64,000 nucleotides of DNA from Siphonodentalium dalli (GCA_032622095.1 CP136062.1:224516578-224580577), one strand, 5' to 3'; shown: positions 1-10,831, counted from the first letter of the stretch. Numbers and translations are program-made. The notes: generated from the sequence alone by a model not told the origin.

Positions 1-173
1 TTCGATCGGTCCAGAAACAAGCCTATATGAGCGTATATGAGTGAGGTCAAGGTCAAGGACATGGTGGCATGTGAAATTGGACCCGCCCATATTTTTCCTG
101 GGATCATGACTCAGAGGCTAGGCTGTACCGATATCATAAGTTGAACTTATTTAATGCTCCACCAGCGCAGCTC
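1..173 (+). repeat. Module A, first copy
   Basis: A ~170 bp sequence beginning TTCGATCGGTCCAGAAACA and ending CCAGCGCAGCTC. It recurs at 2171-2337 and 53666-53833. Here it is followed directly by the 57 bp array, while the other two copies are followed by a different conserved sequence. It contains GGTCAAGGTCAAGGACATGG. Its position at the window edge suggests that a preceding copy of the ~2.2 kb unit lies to the left. Confidence 0.85.
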
Positions 174-450
174 ATGGCATGATACATGTGTGAGTATAAT
201 ACACAAGCTTCGTACATCTCACATGAGCATATGGCATGATACATGTGTGAGTATAATACACAATCTTTGTACATCTCATGTGAGAATATGGCATGATACA
301 TGTGTGAGTATAATACACAAGCTTTGTACATCTCATGTGAGTATATGGTGTGGATACATGTGTGAGTATAATACACAAGCTTCATACATCTCACGTGAGT
401 ATATGGTGTGGATACACGCATGAGTATAATACACAAGCTTCATGTCTCGC
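174..450 (+). repeat. 57 bp tandem array, short allele
   Basis: About five units of ~57 bp, each with the core GTGAGTATAATACACAAGCT followed by a TACATCTCACATGAG-like stretch. The period is divisible by three, so open frames run through it on both strands; these are not genes. The matching array in copy 2 (51125-52270) has about twenty units. Confidence 0.9.
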
Positions 451-558
451 CGCTGATGCTCTTGTTTGTGATACTATCGTACTCTCGATTTGATTTACAA
501 AGTGTAGTATGGTGCCAAGATACAAAGTGGATTTTATCCCAACCTATCTCAATTTATT

Positions 559-1537
559 TAAAGGCCCACTTAATTTCTGAATGCCCAGATCACATCATAT
601 ACAACATATATTCCATATTTTATACCGTTTGGAAGAGGATCCAAAAATATATATATTTCACCAGGATACAGAACAGCTGAGGCCAAGTAGTGTCCACCAA
701 GTGATAGAGATTCTAATAGTGTCCACCAAGTGATAGAGATTCTAATAGTGTCCACCAAGTGATAAGAGATTCTAAGATTCACCCCCTAATAGTGTCCACC
801 AAGTGATAGAGATTCTAATAGTGTCCACCAAGTGATAAGAGATTCTAAGATTCACCCCCTAATAGTGTCCACCAAGTGATAGAGATTCTAATAGTGTCCA
901 CCAAGTGATAGAGATTCTAATAGTGTCCACCAAGTGATAGAGATTCTAATAGTGTCCACCAAGTGATAGAGATTCAAATAGTGTCCACCAAGTGATAAGA
1001 GATTCTAAGATTCACCCCCTAATAGTGTCCACCAAGTGATAGAGATTCTAATAGTGTCCACCAAGTGATAAGAGATTCTAAGATTAACCCCCTAATAGTG
1101 TCCACCAAGTGATAGAGATTCTAATAGTGTCCACCAAGTGATAGAGATTCTAATAGTGTCCACCAAGTGATAGAGATTCTAATAGTGTCCACCAAGTGAG
1201 AGAGATTCTAATAGTGTCCACCAAGTGATATAGATTCTCAGATTCACCCAAAGACTTCCCCTGTTATTAACCGTAGAATACATCATAATTCACAACAAAG
1301 AGATAGAGTTATTTCCCTTCCATTGAGAATAATAAACTGGCTGTGCAGACAGATCGAAATTAATCACAGAACACACGTCGGTACCTTGACAAAAACAACA
1401 TATTGAAAGTTTATTCGACCGGATAAGTTGATAATACAATGTTTGGAAGCTTCCTCTTTCAAATGATAAAAATATAGATTATGTTGTATATTTTGTGATT
1501 ATGGGATCTGGAGATTCGAAAATTAAGTGGGCCTTTA
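559..1537 (+). mobile_element. TAAAGGCCC terminal-inverted-repeat element
   Basis: Left end reads TAAAGGCCCACTTAATTTC and the right end is its reverse complement, GAAAATTAAGTGGGCCTTTA, with matching inner bases (GAATGCCCAGATC against GATCTGGAGATTC). There is no coding capacity, so it is a non-autonomous DNA element or MITE. It encloses the 29 bp tandem array. Relatives are at 52380-53361 and, with nested insertions, 30108-32690. The target duplication is not clear. Confidence 0.75.
685..1240 (+). repeat. 29/44 bp minisatellite
   Basis: About 17 units of AGTGTCCACCAAGTGATAGA plus GATTCTAAT (29 bp). Some units carry an extra AAGATTCACCCCCT-type segment that makes them ~44 bp. Copy 2 keeps only a few units at 52507-52610, so the array length differs strongly between the two segments. 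Confidence 0.93.
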
Positions 1538-1734
1538 GTCGAACATAACCCAAACTCAAAGTTTACCTTGACTTAATTGCAGTGATTGAAGTTTGACTGT
1601 TTCTAAACTTCATCTAATATCATTCATGTTTGTTGTAAATTCAATTGTCATCTCAAAATACCAATATTTGGTTTAAATTTAAAGTTTAAAATCATCGCAA
1701 AACATTAATGTTTGATTTAACTGTTCCATGTCGG

Positions 1735-2010
1735 GAGCTGCACTGGTGCAGCATTACAGATCCTGTGCAAGTGCATTCTCTTATGTATGCGAGTTTCCCA
1801 TAGGGAGTCTCGCATATATAAGAGAATGCACTGGCTTACAAGGTCATGGTAAATATTGCTAGGCCATTGCATTCTCTTATACCTGTATATGCAAGGCTCC
1901 ATATTGGAGATATATAGAGAATGCATTCGCACAGGGTTTTCTCAAAATTTCAAAGAAGCTCCAGACATATTGCTGAATTCATGTTTTAGATTAAACGTAA
2001 TCCCATACCT
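1735..2010 (+). mobile_element. Copy-1-only insertion with two degenerate hairpins
   Basis: Absent from the matching place in copy 2 (about 53550-53560). It holds two imperfect palindromes (about 1765-1832 and 1864-1930) related to the GCATTCTCTTATATATGCGAG hairpins found in the TTAA elements further right, flanked by CCTGTGCAA and CGCACAGGG like the others. The ends are too worn for a target duplication to be named. Confidence 0.6.
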
Positions 2011-2170
2011 TCATGTTTGTTGTAAATTTAAAATACTCATGTTTTTTTGGTGTATTTATACCCCATCCAAAACTATTTGTGACAATTATAATAATTTGGC
2101 TGATGCGCCCGACTTCGTCTTGGCTATTTAGGGATTTCTTTGTGATCGCATATCTGGGCAGAATATATTG

Positions 2171-2337
2171 TTCGATCGGTCCAGAAACAGCCTATATGAG
2201 CATATATGAGTGAGGTCAAGGTCAAGGACATGGTCGCATGTGAAATTGGACCCGCCCATATTATTCCTGGGATCATGACTCAGAGGCTGTACCGATATCA
2301 TAAGTTGAACTTATTTAATGCTTCACCAGCGCAGCTC
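2171..2337 (+). repeat. Module A, second copy
   Basis: Near-identical to 1-173 and 53666-53833. Followed by CCCGTCATGAAGGGGTTCAT, as in the copy 2 segment. The piece 2338-2596 after it is shared with copy 2 and holds a small direct repeat of GTGGGTAATATCGGACCTGC; no gene is visible. Confidence 0.85.
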
Positions 2338-2596
2338 CCGTCATGAAGGGGTTCATTCACAAGTCATTCATTTGTGGGTAATATCGGACCTGCATTCATT
2401 CGTGGGTAATATCGGACCTGCATTCATAATTTATTTGTTTTATGTGATTTTGACTTGCTGTGATATTTTTATTAGAGATATTCTGTTATTTATACTGTGA
2501 TATTGTTTAAAGGGACTAATGCCTTTGAAGTGGGGTCATGCAAAATATCATAAAAGTCTGAAACAATTAACATCAACAAGTACATCCAAGCCTTGA

Positions 2597-3020
2597 TATA
2601 GTGTGTCTGTCATTTCCAGAATGAGGTCCCCAGAGGGTGAAATTATTGACGTTATCCTGCACGGTGGGCTAGCATCACCAAATTCACCCTCTGAGAACAT
2701 CATTCTGCTTAGACCTCAACTGTATGGGAGACCTAGGATCAGTTTGAAGTCCCCCAGTTGAAGCTGGTGATGTTCACCCATTAGTAACCTCAATGATGCA
2801 TTTTATCTTCTGCAAATTAGGGGATATAGAAACTGAGCAGAAAGGAAAAAGTAACAAAATACAACGTAAATTTGGGACTATAGATACTTCCCAGAAGATG
2901 AGGCCTAAGCAGAATGAGATCCCCATAGGGTGAGTTTGGTGATGCTAGCCCACTGTGCGTGATAGCATAATTAAATTCACCCTCTGGGGACCTCATTCTG
3001 CAAATGACAGACACACTATA
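2597..3020 (+). mobile_element. GAATGAGG inverted-repeat element (MITE)
   Basis: Starts TATAGTGTGTCTGTCATTTC and ends with the inverted form, AAATGACAGACACACTATA. Each end continues into a ~95 bp subterminal palindrome (CAGAATGAGGTCCCCAGAGG with its complement). No coding capacity. The family is abundant here: 36272-36435 (fragment), 42860-43165, 44876-45255, 46378-46475 (fragment), 54078-54502, 54581-54828. Confidence 0.85.
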
Positions 3021-3126
3021 TCCAGTCTTGAGTTCATGACTAAATAGATTGACTTTGTTCTTATTTTCATTAATAACTCTCCGATAATGATATTTTGTTA
3101 TGTAAACATTAGTCTTAGAGTGGAAT

Positions 3127-3607
3127 AAGTGATATCACTAACTCGCGGTGAATCCGCCATGAATCCGCCATTTTGGTCTCCGAAGGTCAAAGTTAAGAAG
3201 TAGCATCTATTTTTAGCATATGGCTCCAGTCTGGGAATTCCCAAAATAAAATGGCAAAAGTTCGTTTCACAATCGCATGGGCGACAACTTCATGAACCAA
3301 ATTAAACAATCACCCTGGTTACATACAATATATGTAGGTTTCGCGCAGTAGATGGATTGAGTGTATCACGTATATGCTTTTTGCGTGTTTTTTTTCGCAA
3401 ATACTCGCTATTTATCAGTAAATTAACTGAAATTATGTCGTCAAATGTTGATAAAAATGCTCGCGCTGTCGATGTTTACAAAAGAATGCTACTTCTCAAC
3501 TTTGACCTTTTACCGGCTTTTACCGGTGGGTTGGATAAAAAGCTAGGAATCGGACCATATGGAACCATCGGCCATCTTGAAAATCGCGAACCAGTAATAA
3601 GGCTTAT
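3127..3607 (+). other. 481 bp piece present in copy 1 only
   Basis: In copy 2 the flanks are joined directly (GTGGAAT next to TACTGATAACAGTCC, about 54873-54890). The piece contains two CCGCCAT motifs (YY1-like, about 3157-3172) and most of the open frame at 3435-3659. Because copy 2 keeps the last codons of that frame, a deletion in copy 2 is more likely than an insertion in copy 1. Confidence 0.7.
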
Positions 3608-3659
3608 TACTGATAAAAGTCCAATAAGATACCAAAGTTTAAAGGTACTCAACCCGTAA
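3435..3659 (+). CDS. Unrecognised small ORF, possible first exon
   Basis: An ATG at 3435 opens a frame whose protein starts MSSNVDKNARAVDVYKRMLL and contains GIGPYGTIGHLENREPVIRL. It reads like real protein: mixed composition, no repeat. I do not recognise the family. YY1-like CCGCCAT motifs lie ~270 bp upstream, as in many housekeeping promoters. The last codons (KVLNP, stop) come from the TTAA element inserted at 3639-3642. In the empty allele in copy 2 the frame would end a few codons after SPIRYQSL. Copy 2 lacks all but the last ~13 codons. It could be a small gene, an exon, or a gene remnant. Confidence 0.3.
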   Translation: MSSNVDKNARAVDVYKRMLLLNFDLLPAFTGGLDKKLGIGPYGTIGHLENREPVIRLITDKSPIRYQSLKVLNP

Positions 3660-4122
3660 AGAGGGTCCCCATCTCAACAGATTCCAACAACAACAATCCG
3701 ATCAGAGGGTCCTATATTACTATTTCTTTGGCTTTGGGGGTAAAAAATATTTGATTCGAGTCGAGGAACCCATCAAACAAAGCTCAGAGTTATTAGATAT
3801 TGATTTTTGAAAATTCTTATGTTCTCGAGATGAGTACCAATAACTGCCGTCAATTTGGTAACCTGCTCGAGATTTTACGCCAAAATTCTATTCAAACAGA
3901 CAAGGATGGATAACTCTATAATCAAGTGGGTAATAATAACGAATTTTTGATTGTCTTCTGGGCCAGAAAGAATTCCCGATAATGAAAAATAATAGATTTC
4001 TAAAATCGATATCTAACAAATCTGAGCTTTGATGGGTGACTTCCTCGACTCGAATCAAATATTTTTGACCCCCGAAGCCATTGAAATAGTAATTGAGAGG
4101 AGTTTTATCGGGTTGAGTACCT
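3643..4122 (+). mobile_element. TTAA-flanked fold-back element (AGGTACTC ends)
   Basis: Flanked by TTAA at 3639-3642 and 4123-4126. The ends AGGTACTCAACCCG and CGGGTTGAGTACCT are inverted, and the inverted similarity extends ~150 bp inward (ATTTGATTCGAGTCGAGGAA with its complement). Copy 2 has the empty site, a single TTAA at 54909-54912, which proves the TTAA duplication. TTAA targeting is typical of piggyBac-type transposition. No transposase is present. A relative lies at 28506-28889. Confidence 0.9.
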
Positions 4123-4126
4123 TTAA

Positions 4127-5116
4127 TCAAAACGTGAGGTAATCTATACTAATAAAACTCAATTTTGTTTGATTGTTTGTTTGACCAAATGCGGAGAGCA
4201 TTATTAGATAGGTCCCATTCACCTCAGGTGTCTTAAAATGGCACTAATAATTAGTTTATATTTACATGTATTTTGGCTTGAGGCGACCAAACAGTTGGAT
4301 CATCAGAGCTGAATTTTTGTACAGATGGGTAATTTGACCCGGGAATCTTATTAGATGTGTCCCGTTGACTTCAGATGTCTTAAAATGGCACTAATAATTA
4401 ATTTAACTAAACAATTATTGATATACCCAAAATGGTTGCAATCTGGTCAGTGAAAATTTAAACAGGGATAAAATTGACCCATAGAGTGTCATGAGGTAGA
4501 TGTCGTTGACCTCGGATGACTTAAATTGGCAAACATGAGCATGAGTGTTCTTATCAGCTCGGAAGATATGTAGGAAAAGATTAAAATATTTTAACTTACT
4601 ACACGATTAGCGATGCTTTTTGACAAATCACTGTAACAGTTTTGTTTAAATTTTAAAAATAAAGTTTATCTATTCTCTGTAATAGTGGTGATGTTTTTAC
4701 AGCCTCACCCAGATGGCATAATACACTACGGAGATTCGTCTGCTCCAGTCTATGTGGGGCTCTCTGTGGGTTTCATTTACCCACTGCAAATGCATTGGGT
4801 CCCTTTAACTGCTAATCTGTTATATCTATTATTATGACAATATAGCCTCATATCTGAAAGTTAGCCACTTTTTCAATTGTGCCAGATTTTTCGATAAAAA
4901 AATTAAGGGGTTTTCACCCTGAGCTTTGTCAGTTCTCAGTAGGTGAAAAGTTTAGATGGACCTTCACAAAAAACTTCTTTATTGTTAAGCTAGTACAACA
5001 CATGAAGGAATCTGCTATATGAAGATCACATCTTAGCATATTATATAACAATAAAAATGTCAAAAAGATGACTGGAAATGAATAAATGCCATAAAAAGTA
5101 CATGATCTATTATAAC
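4127..5116 (+). other. Shared spacer with degenerate ~145 bp repeats
   Basis: Matches 54913-57500 apart from insertions there. 4190-4520 has three worn direct repeats built on GTCTTAAAATGGCACTAATA. TTAGCGAT at 4607-4614 is the empty site of the hAT-like element found in copy 2. No gene is visible. Confidence 0.6.
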
Positions 5117-5336
5117 TACAGTAAGGCCCAAAGTATATGACCCTTTAACCATAGCAGAATTATGGGAAATTTTTCAGGATTTAGTCGGAAATATGGCTTG
5201 TTGCCATTCATTGGAAAACTCCCCCCAAGAGCTTTCCGATGAATGGCAGTAAGCCATATTTCCGACTAAATCCTGAAAAATTACCCATAATTCTGCTGTG
5301 GTTAAGGAGTCGATTATTTAGGACGTCACTGTATAG
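5117..5336 (+). mobile_element. Palindromic element (GGATTTAGTCGG)
   Basis: A nearly complete hairpin: CAGGATTTAGTCGGAAATAT on the left arm and its complement on the right arm, meeting at GAAAACTCCCCCCAAGAGCT. Outer ends are CTACAGTAAGGCCC and the related GACGTCACTGTATAG. Relatives are at 57501-57703 and, tandemly repeated, 40731-41575. Confidence 0.8.
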
Positions 5337-5519
5337 TGTATTTTATGCCAAGTGATGTGATGATCTTGTTTAAAATAATCAGAGCGAGGCTTGCAAAATT
5401 TTATATATATTAAATGAATTTAAATGATTGTGTGTTATATTTTTATATTGTAATCTAAACAATAGAATAAACGTTTTCAAAAATATCTTGTCCTTCAGTT
5501 CTGACAGCTTGGGGTCTGG

Positions 5520-5665
5520 CAGGGTAGGGCTATATTTCATTTCATACCTGTATTTATTTTCGACGATATACAAGTATGTTTGTTATATTCGTATTTGTAT
5601 TGTAAAGAAAGTGGCTGAGATACTTAGGCAGACGGACTCAAAAATCAACATGTTCAGATAATACT
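5520..5665 (+). repeat. Displaced copy of 9040-9203
   Basis: GGCAGGGTAGGGCTATATTT through AACATGTTCAGATAATA matches 9042-9203 and 61252-61410. In copy 2 the corresponding place (57873-58300) holds a different ~420 bp sequence. This looks like replacement by ectopic recombination or gene conversion within copy 1. Confidence 0.75.
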
Positions 5666-5774
5666 TTCTCTAATAAATGTGGGCAGCTGGATGTGCATAT
5701 GGATTCAAATGTGAAACTCAAAATGGCGGCTGCATGGTGGCTATAATTATACCCTCTGTTTTGCACTTGTTGGG

Positions 5775-6115
5775 GCTTCCGTCTGATGTCTGTTCATGTC
5801 ATCACTTAAACAGTAGTGCTCGGATCGCAATTTAATTTGGTATGGATGTTCACTACTGTAAGGACATTCAACAGATGATTCAATTGTCTTGTTCGGGTTT
5901 TCCATTCTAGAGTTATTCATCTCTGTTTATCTGGAAATGTTGGTTTTTTGGTCTGCCCGATGTCTGTTCAGGCCATAATGTGGAACAGTAGTGCTCGGAT
6001 CTCAATTTAATTTGGGATGGATGATCATTGCTACGAGAACATCCAATGGCGTGTGCAATTGTTTTATTTAGGTTTTTCATTCTATGGTTCTTCATCTTTG
6101 TTTATTTGAAAATGC
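5775..6115 (+). repeat. ~170 bp tandem duplication
   Basis: Two direct units, each with GATGTCTGTTCA, AGTAGTGCTCGGATC and CAATTTAATTTGG in that order. The same pair is at about 58410-58745 in copy 2. 6116-6489 is shared spacer with no visible gene. Confidence 0.8.
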
Positions 6116-6489
6116 TGATTTTTGAGTCCGTCGGGAGTATATCAGTAATAGGTTATACATGTAAGTATGCCCACACAAGGGGGTATGCACCGGACGACAG
6201 TCCATCTCTTGTTTTTAACAACTTTTGGAAAAAAATTATGGTTTCCATCCAGAGGTCACCGAAAAGACCCACATACAGTTTGCTGCATGATGATCAGATG
6301 AGGGATGTGTCCTGTAGGTACAAGTAAAGCTAAAACAGGGGATGGGTGGGGATTGTTAAAAATTAGCAGGAAGGTATGCCAGTACGTGTTGGCGGTGTAA
6401 TAACCATTTTTTTTACACCTGATTGTATTTTTATTTTAAATACTTTAAAAGCCCAAATACGACATCTGTCACATGCCTTAATTATAAAA

Positions 6490-8745
6490 TAGGGTGAACA
6501 TTTAGAGTGTCTGAGGGGCCACCCTACAACACCCTTTGTTTAACCTAAATCAGTCAAGGAACCAGGAAATGGCATAGGTGCCCTATTTTAACCCCTCTGG
6601 ACAGTGGCCATTATTTATCAGGGTAGGGTGAATATTTAAAGTGTCTTAGAGGCCTGACATAAATCAGACATAAATGGCATGGGTGCCCTATTTGAACCCC
6701 TCTGGTCGGTGGCCATTTTTGATCAGGCGGGCTGAATATTTAGAGTGTCTTGGGGCCACCCTACTACAGACCTAAATTGGTCAAGGGGGATAGAAATGGC
6801 ATGGGTGCCCTATTTAAACCCCCCTCTGGATGGTGGCCATTTTGGATCGGAGTGTGATGAATATTTAGAGTGTCTTGGGGGCCACCCTGCAACACCATTT
6901 GTTTGACCTAAGTTGGTCAATAGACCAATAAATTGCATGGGTACCCAATTTTAACCCCTCAACTGGACGGTGGCCATTTAGGATCAGGGTGGGGTGAATA
7001 TTTAGAGTGTCTTGGGGGTGGACCCTGCAAAACCATTTGACCTAAATCGTCAAGAGACCAATAAATTGCATGGGTGCCCTATTTGAACCCCTCAACTGGA
7101 TGGTGGCCATTTGTGATCAGGGTGGGATCTGTGGAATGAATATTTAGAGTGTCTTAAAGTCACAATGTAACACCCTTTGTTTGTTAGCCAAGAAATGGGA
7201 TGGGTGCCGTGTTTGAACCCATCTGGATGGCTGCCATTTTGGATCGAGGTTGGGTATGTGTGCATGTGTGAGTGTCTTGGGGCCACCCTACAGCACTATC
7301 TGCTTTACCTAAATCGAGAAATGGTATGGGTGCCCTATTTTGAACCCATCTGGATGGCAGCCATTTTGGATTGGGGTGGGGTCAATATTTAGAGTGTCTT
7401 GTGGTGGGCACCCTACAACTTGGGGGGGGGGGGCTCCCTACAACACCATTTGTTTGACCTAAATCGGGAAATGGTATGAGTGCCCTATTTGAACCCATCT
7501 GGACAGTGGCCATTTTTGGATCGATTTCACCCTACAGCACCCTTTGTTTTATCTAAATTTGTTAAGGGGCCGATAAATGGCATGGGTGCCCTATTAGAAC
7601 CCCTCGACTGGACCGTGGCCATTTGTGATCAGAGTGGGGTGTGTGGAATGAATATTTCGAGTGTCTTGAAGCCACCATGTGACACCCTTTGTTTGACCTA
7701 AATCAGTTATGTAGCCAAGAAATGGGATGGGTGCCATGTTTGAACCCATCTTGATGCCCCTCCCCCCTCTTCAACACTCTGCTTTACCTAAATCGGCCAA
7801 GGGACCGAGAAATGGCATGGGTGCCCCATTTGAACCCAATCTGGACGGCGGCCATTTTGGTTTGGGGTGGGGTGAATATTTAGAGTGTCTGGGGCACACT
7901 ACAACACCCTTTGTTTGACCTAAATCGGGAAATGGTATGGGTGCCCTATTTGAACCCATCTGAAGAGTGGCCATTTTGAATATTTAGAGTGTCTTAGGTG
8001 AGCGGCTACCCTGCAACACCATTTGTTTGACCTAAATCGGTCAAGGGGCCAAGAAATGGCATGGGCCCCCTTACCCTATTTGTACCCCTCTGGACGGCGG
8101 CCATTTTGGATCGGGTGTGGTGAATATTTAGATTGTCTTGGTTCGCATCCTACAACACCCTTTGTTTTATCTAAATTTGTCAAGGGGCCGATAAATTGCA
8201 TGGGTACCCTATTTTAACCCCTCGACTGGATGGTGGCCATTTGTGATCAGGGTGGGGTGTATGGAATGAATATTTAGAGTGTCTTGAAGCCACCATACAA
8301 CACCCTTTGTTTGACCTAAATCGGTTATGTATCCAGGAAATGGGATGGGTGCCCTGTTTGAACCCATCTGGATGGTCGCCATTTTGGATCGAGGTGGGGT
8401 GTGTGGAGTGAATATTTAGAGTGTATTAAGGCCACCATACAGCACCCTTTGTTTTACAAATTTACCTATATCGGTCATGTAGCCAAGAAATGGGATGGGT
8501 GCCCATTTTGGATCAGGGTGGGGTGTGTGATGTGAATATTTCAGTGTCGTTGGGCCAACACCCTCTCAGTGCTTGACCTAAATCGGTCAAGGGGCCAAGA
8601 AATTGCATGGATGCCCTATTTGAACCCCTCTGGATGGCTGCCATTTTGGATCGGGTGGGTGAATGTTTCGAGTGTCTTGGTGGCCACCCTACGGCACCCT
8701 TTTTTTACCTAAATCGGTCAAGGGCCGGGAAATGGCAATTATTTC
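6490..8745 (+). repeat. ~130 bp degenerate satellite, copy 1
   Basis: About 17 units of roughly 130 bp. Common order within a unit: GAATATTTAGAGTGTCTTGG, CCACCCTACAACACCCTTTG, TTTGACCTAAATCGGTCAAG, AAATGGCATGGGTGCCCTAT, GGTGGCCATTTTGGATC. Units vary in length (115-160 bp) and sequence, so the array is old. Copy 2 (59110-60945) lacks about three units. Short open frames inside are not genes. Confidence 0.93.
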
Positions 8746-8865
8746 ACTCATAAATATCATGTTGTCCCCATCATGTCGTGTATATCGACGTGTTGGTAAC
8801 AGGTTGACCTTTGCGAATGTACATCAAATGGAATATTCGATCCTGATGGCTATATGGCGATGAAC

Positions 8866-8978
8866 ACAGGTACCTGGAACACAATGGCCCCACTCCAAAA
8901 GGTATATAACATAGAGTAAGAGAGAGTAACAGAGTTATATACTGTTGGGAATGGGGTCATTTTATTCCAGGTACCTGT
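8866..8978 (+). repeat. 113 bp inverted repeat
   Basis: ACAGGTACCTGGAACACAAT at the left is mirrored by the complement of ATTTTATTCCAGGTACCTGT at the right, with a short purine-rich middle. The same structure is at 61079-61191. Probably a small fold-back element. Confidence 0.75.
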
Positions 8979-9235
8979 GATCGAGCCCGCGTCAGTAAAC
9001 CGATGAAACGATAAATATCCCATGGCAGGAACACAGACTGGCAGGGTAGGGCTATATTTCATTTCATACCTGTATTTATTTTCGACGATATACATTTGAA
9101 GTATGTTTGTTAAATTGTTATATTCGTATTTGTATTGTAAAGAAAGTGGCTGAGATACTTTAATAGGCAGACGGACTAAAAAATCAACATGTTCGGATAA
9201 TACCCCCCCCCCCGGTGTGCAATGTCCTCTTATGC

Positions 9236-9413
9236 ATTGCCAGACCCTAGATATGACTGAATTCCGTCTGACACAACCACGCCATACTCGTATGAGCGAT
9301 CCACGGTGTGGGTCCTCTTGTGCACGATCAGACTCCAGATATGACTGAATTCCGTCTGACACAACCACGCCATACTCGAATGGGCGATCCACGGTGTGGG
9401 TCCTCTTATGCAT
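9236..9413 (+). repeat. 89 bp tandem duplication, two units
   Basis: Two units built on TATGACTGAATTCCGTCTGA and CGATCCACGGTGTGGGTCC. Copy 2 has one unit only (about 61445-61535), so this is a copy-number difference between the segments. Confidence 0.88.
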
Positions 9414-9609
9414 GATGTCATAATTTTATTACTGAAGCCCCTTTAATCGTGCACCACAATTACACCCAACATTAAATTAGCACCCTAATTACATCTGTTA
9501 TTATGTCAATCACTTTAATCTGATTACGTTTCAAGCTGCATTCCTGTTATGTCTGTATATGTAATGTGTCTGTGCAGTAGCCAATGCTGGCTTTAGGCGC
9601 ACTGAGATG

Positions 9610-10340
9610 AGGTATGTGATGTTTTTCTTCCAAAACACTGCCCGGACAAAAGTACCCGTCGAAATCCAGCCGGTTTTACCCGATTTGACATCGAATTGAT
9701 CATTTTTAAGGTCAAGGTCAGGTCGGGGTCACGATTTGACCCGTCCAAAACACTCAGTGGACAAAAGGAACCATACGTATCAAATTTCGTCGAAATCCCA
9801 TAAAAATTCGCGACTCGACCTTGAATTGACCCGATTTACACTGCCCGGACACTAGTACCCGACAAAAGTACCCGTCGAAATCCATTCGGTTTTACCCGAT
9901 TTGACCTCGAATTGATCATTTTGAAGCTCAAGGTCAGGTTTTGACCCGTCGAAAACACTCAGTGGACAAAGGTAACCCCACGTATCAAATTTCGTCGAAA
10001 TCCCATCAAAATTCGCGATTTGACCTTGAATTGACCCGATTTCAAGGTCACGTCGCACGGGCAAACGAATAGGCTTACGACACTCCTCATACGAAAGTAT
10101 CCCTAGACACTAATTTTCATGGAAATCCCGTGATACACGGGCGTTTGACCTTGAAATGACCAGATTTCAAGGTCAAGGTCACGTCACACGGGCAAATTAA
10201 CAGGCCCATGCCACTCCACGGCCAAAAGTACCCCCACGTACCAAGTTTAATCGAAATCGGCTCGGCCGTTTTCGAGTCCATCGCGAACACACAGACAGAC
10301 AGACACACACACACCCTCACACACCCCCCACCCTTCCTCA
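9610..10340 (+). repeat. GGTCA-rich interspersed element ending in a CAGACAGACA tract
   Basis: Repeated ~150 bp sub-blocks with AAATCCCATCAAAATTCGCG, TGACCTTGAATTGACCCGAT and AAAACACTCAGTGGACAAA. It ends with CGGCCGTTTTCGAGTCCATC next to (CAGA)n/(CA)n, a tail seen in many invertebrate repeats. It contains many TCAAGGTCA/TGACCTTGA motifs. It lies ~0.5-1.2 kb upstream of HEATR3. Matched at 61740-62530. Confidence 0.8.
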
Positions 10341-10433
10341 CACACGCACTGATCTTCCAAAATATATAATAGATATCTATATTTTTATATCTATATTATA
10401 TTCATTAATGTCACACTCTGTATTGTTCTTTTG

Positions 10434-10550
10434 TATATGTGCTTTTGCTCACATATCTGCTTGTTAAGCATATATATTAGCCATGCATTCCGGCCGGGGC
10501 GAGATGTCTTCGGCCGAGTCGTCTCATGTATTCCGGCCCGAGTCGTCCCG
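10434..10550 (+). other. 117 bp insertion in copy 1 upstream of HEATR3
   Basis: Copy 2 joins TTCTTTTG directly to TTTCCCTTAAGACAG. The extra piece is GC-richer, with a repeated CCGGCC/GAGTCGTC motif (ATTCCGGCCGGGGCGAG, ATTCCGGCCCGAGTCGTC). Confidence 0.75.
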
Positions 10551-10699
10551 TTTCCCTTAAGACAGTTCTGATTAAAATCATGCTCAGCTGGACGATCCTT
10601 GAAATCACACGTTTCAGCAAGCTATGCCACAGAGGTTATAGGTCGAGTAGTCCAGAATGCAGAACTGCCCTCATTTTTATGGAGTTTGTGTGTGAATCT

Positions 10700-10831
10700 C
10701 TATCGGTACCGGTACGGTACGAAAAATTATAGTACGAAAATTACCACAACAAATATGGCCGCACCCATATGACAGTTCGACACGCGTTTTCTGTCCAGAG
10801 TTTTGTACATTTGAACTGTTATTTGTGCAAG
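10700..10831 (+). promoter_or_regulatory. Putative HEATR3 proximal promoter and 5' leader, copy 1
   Basis: The 130 bp before the start codon are almost unchanged between the two copies. They hold an ATATGGCCGCACCC motif (YY1-like, ~75 bp before the ATG). If transcribed, the ATG within it would open a six-codon upstream frame ending at 10771. A TACCGGTACGGTACGAAAA repeat precedes it and differs slightly in copy 2. The transcription start cannot be placed. Confidence 0.4.

Noticed and set aside
172-1240. Direct repeats that could suggest CRISPR
   Set aside because: Units are contiguous with no unique spacers, in a eukaryotic context.
8850-9413. 187-codon minus-strand frame
   Set aside because: Crosses a 113 bp inverted repeat and an 89 bp tandem duplication. 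Copy 2 breaks the frame at the duplication.
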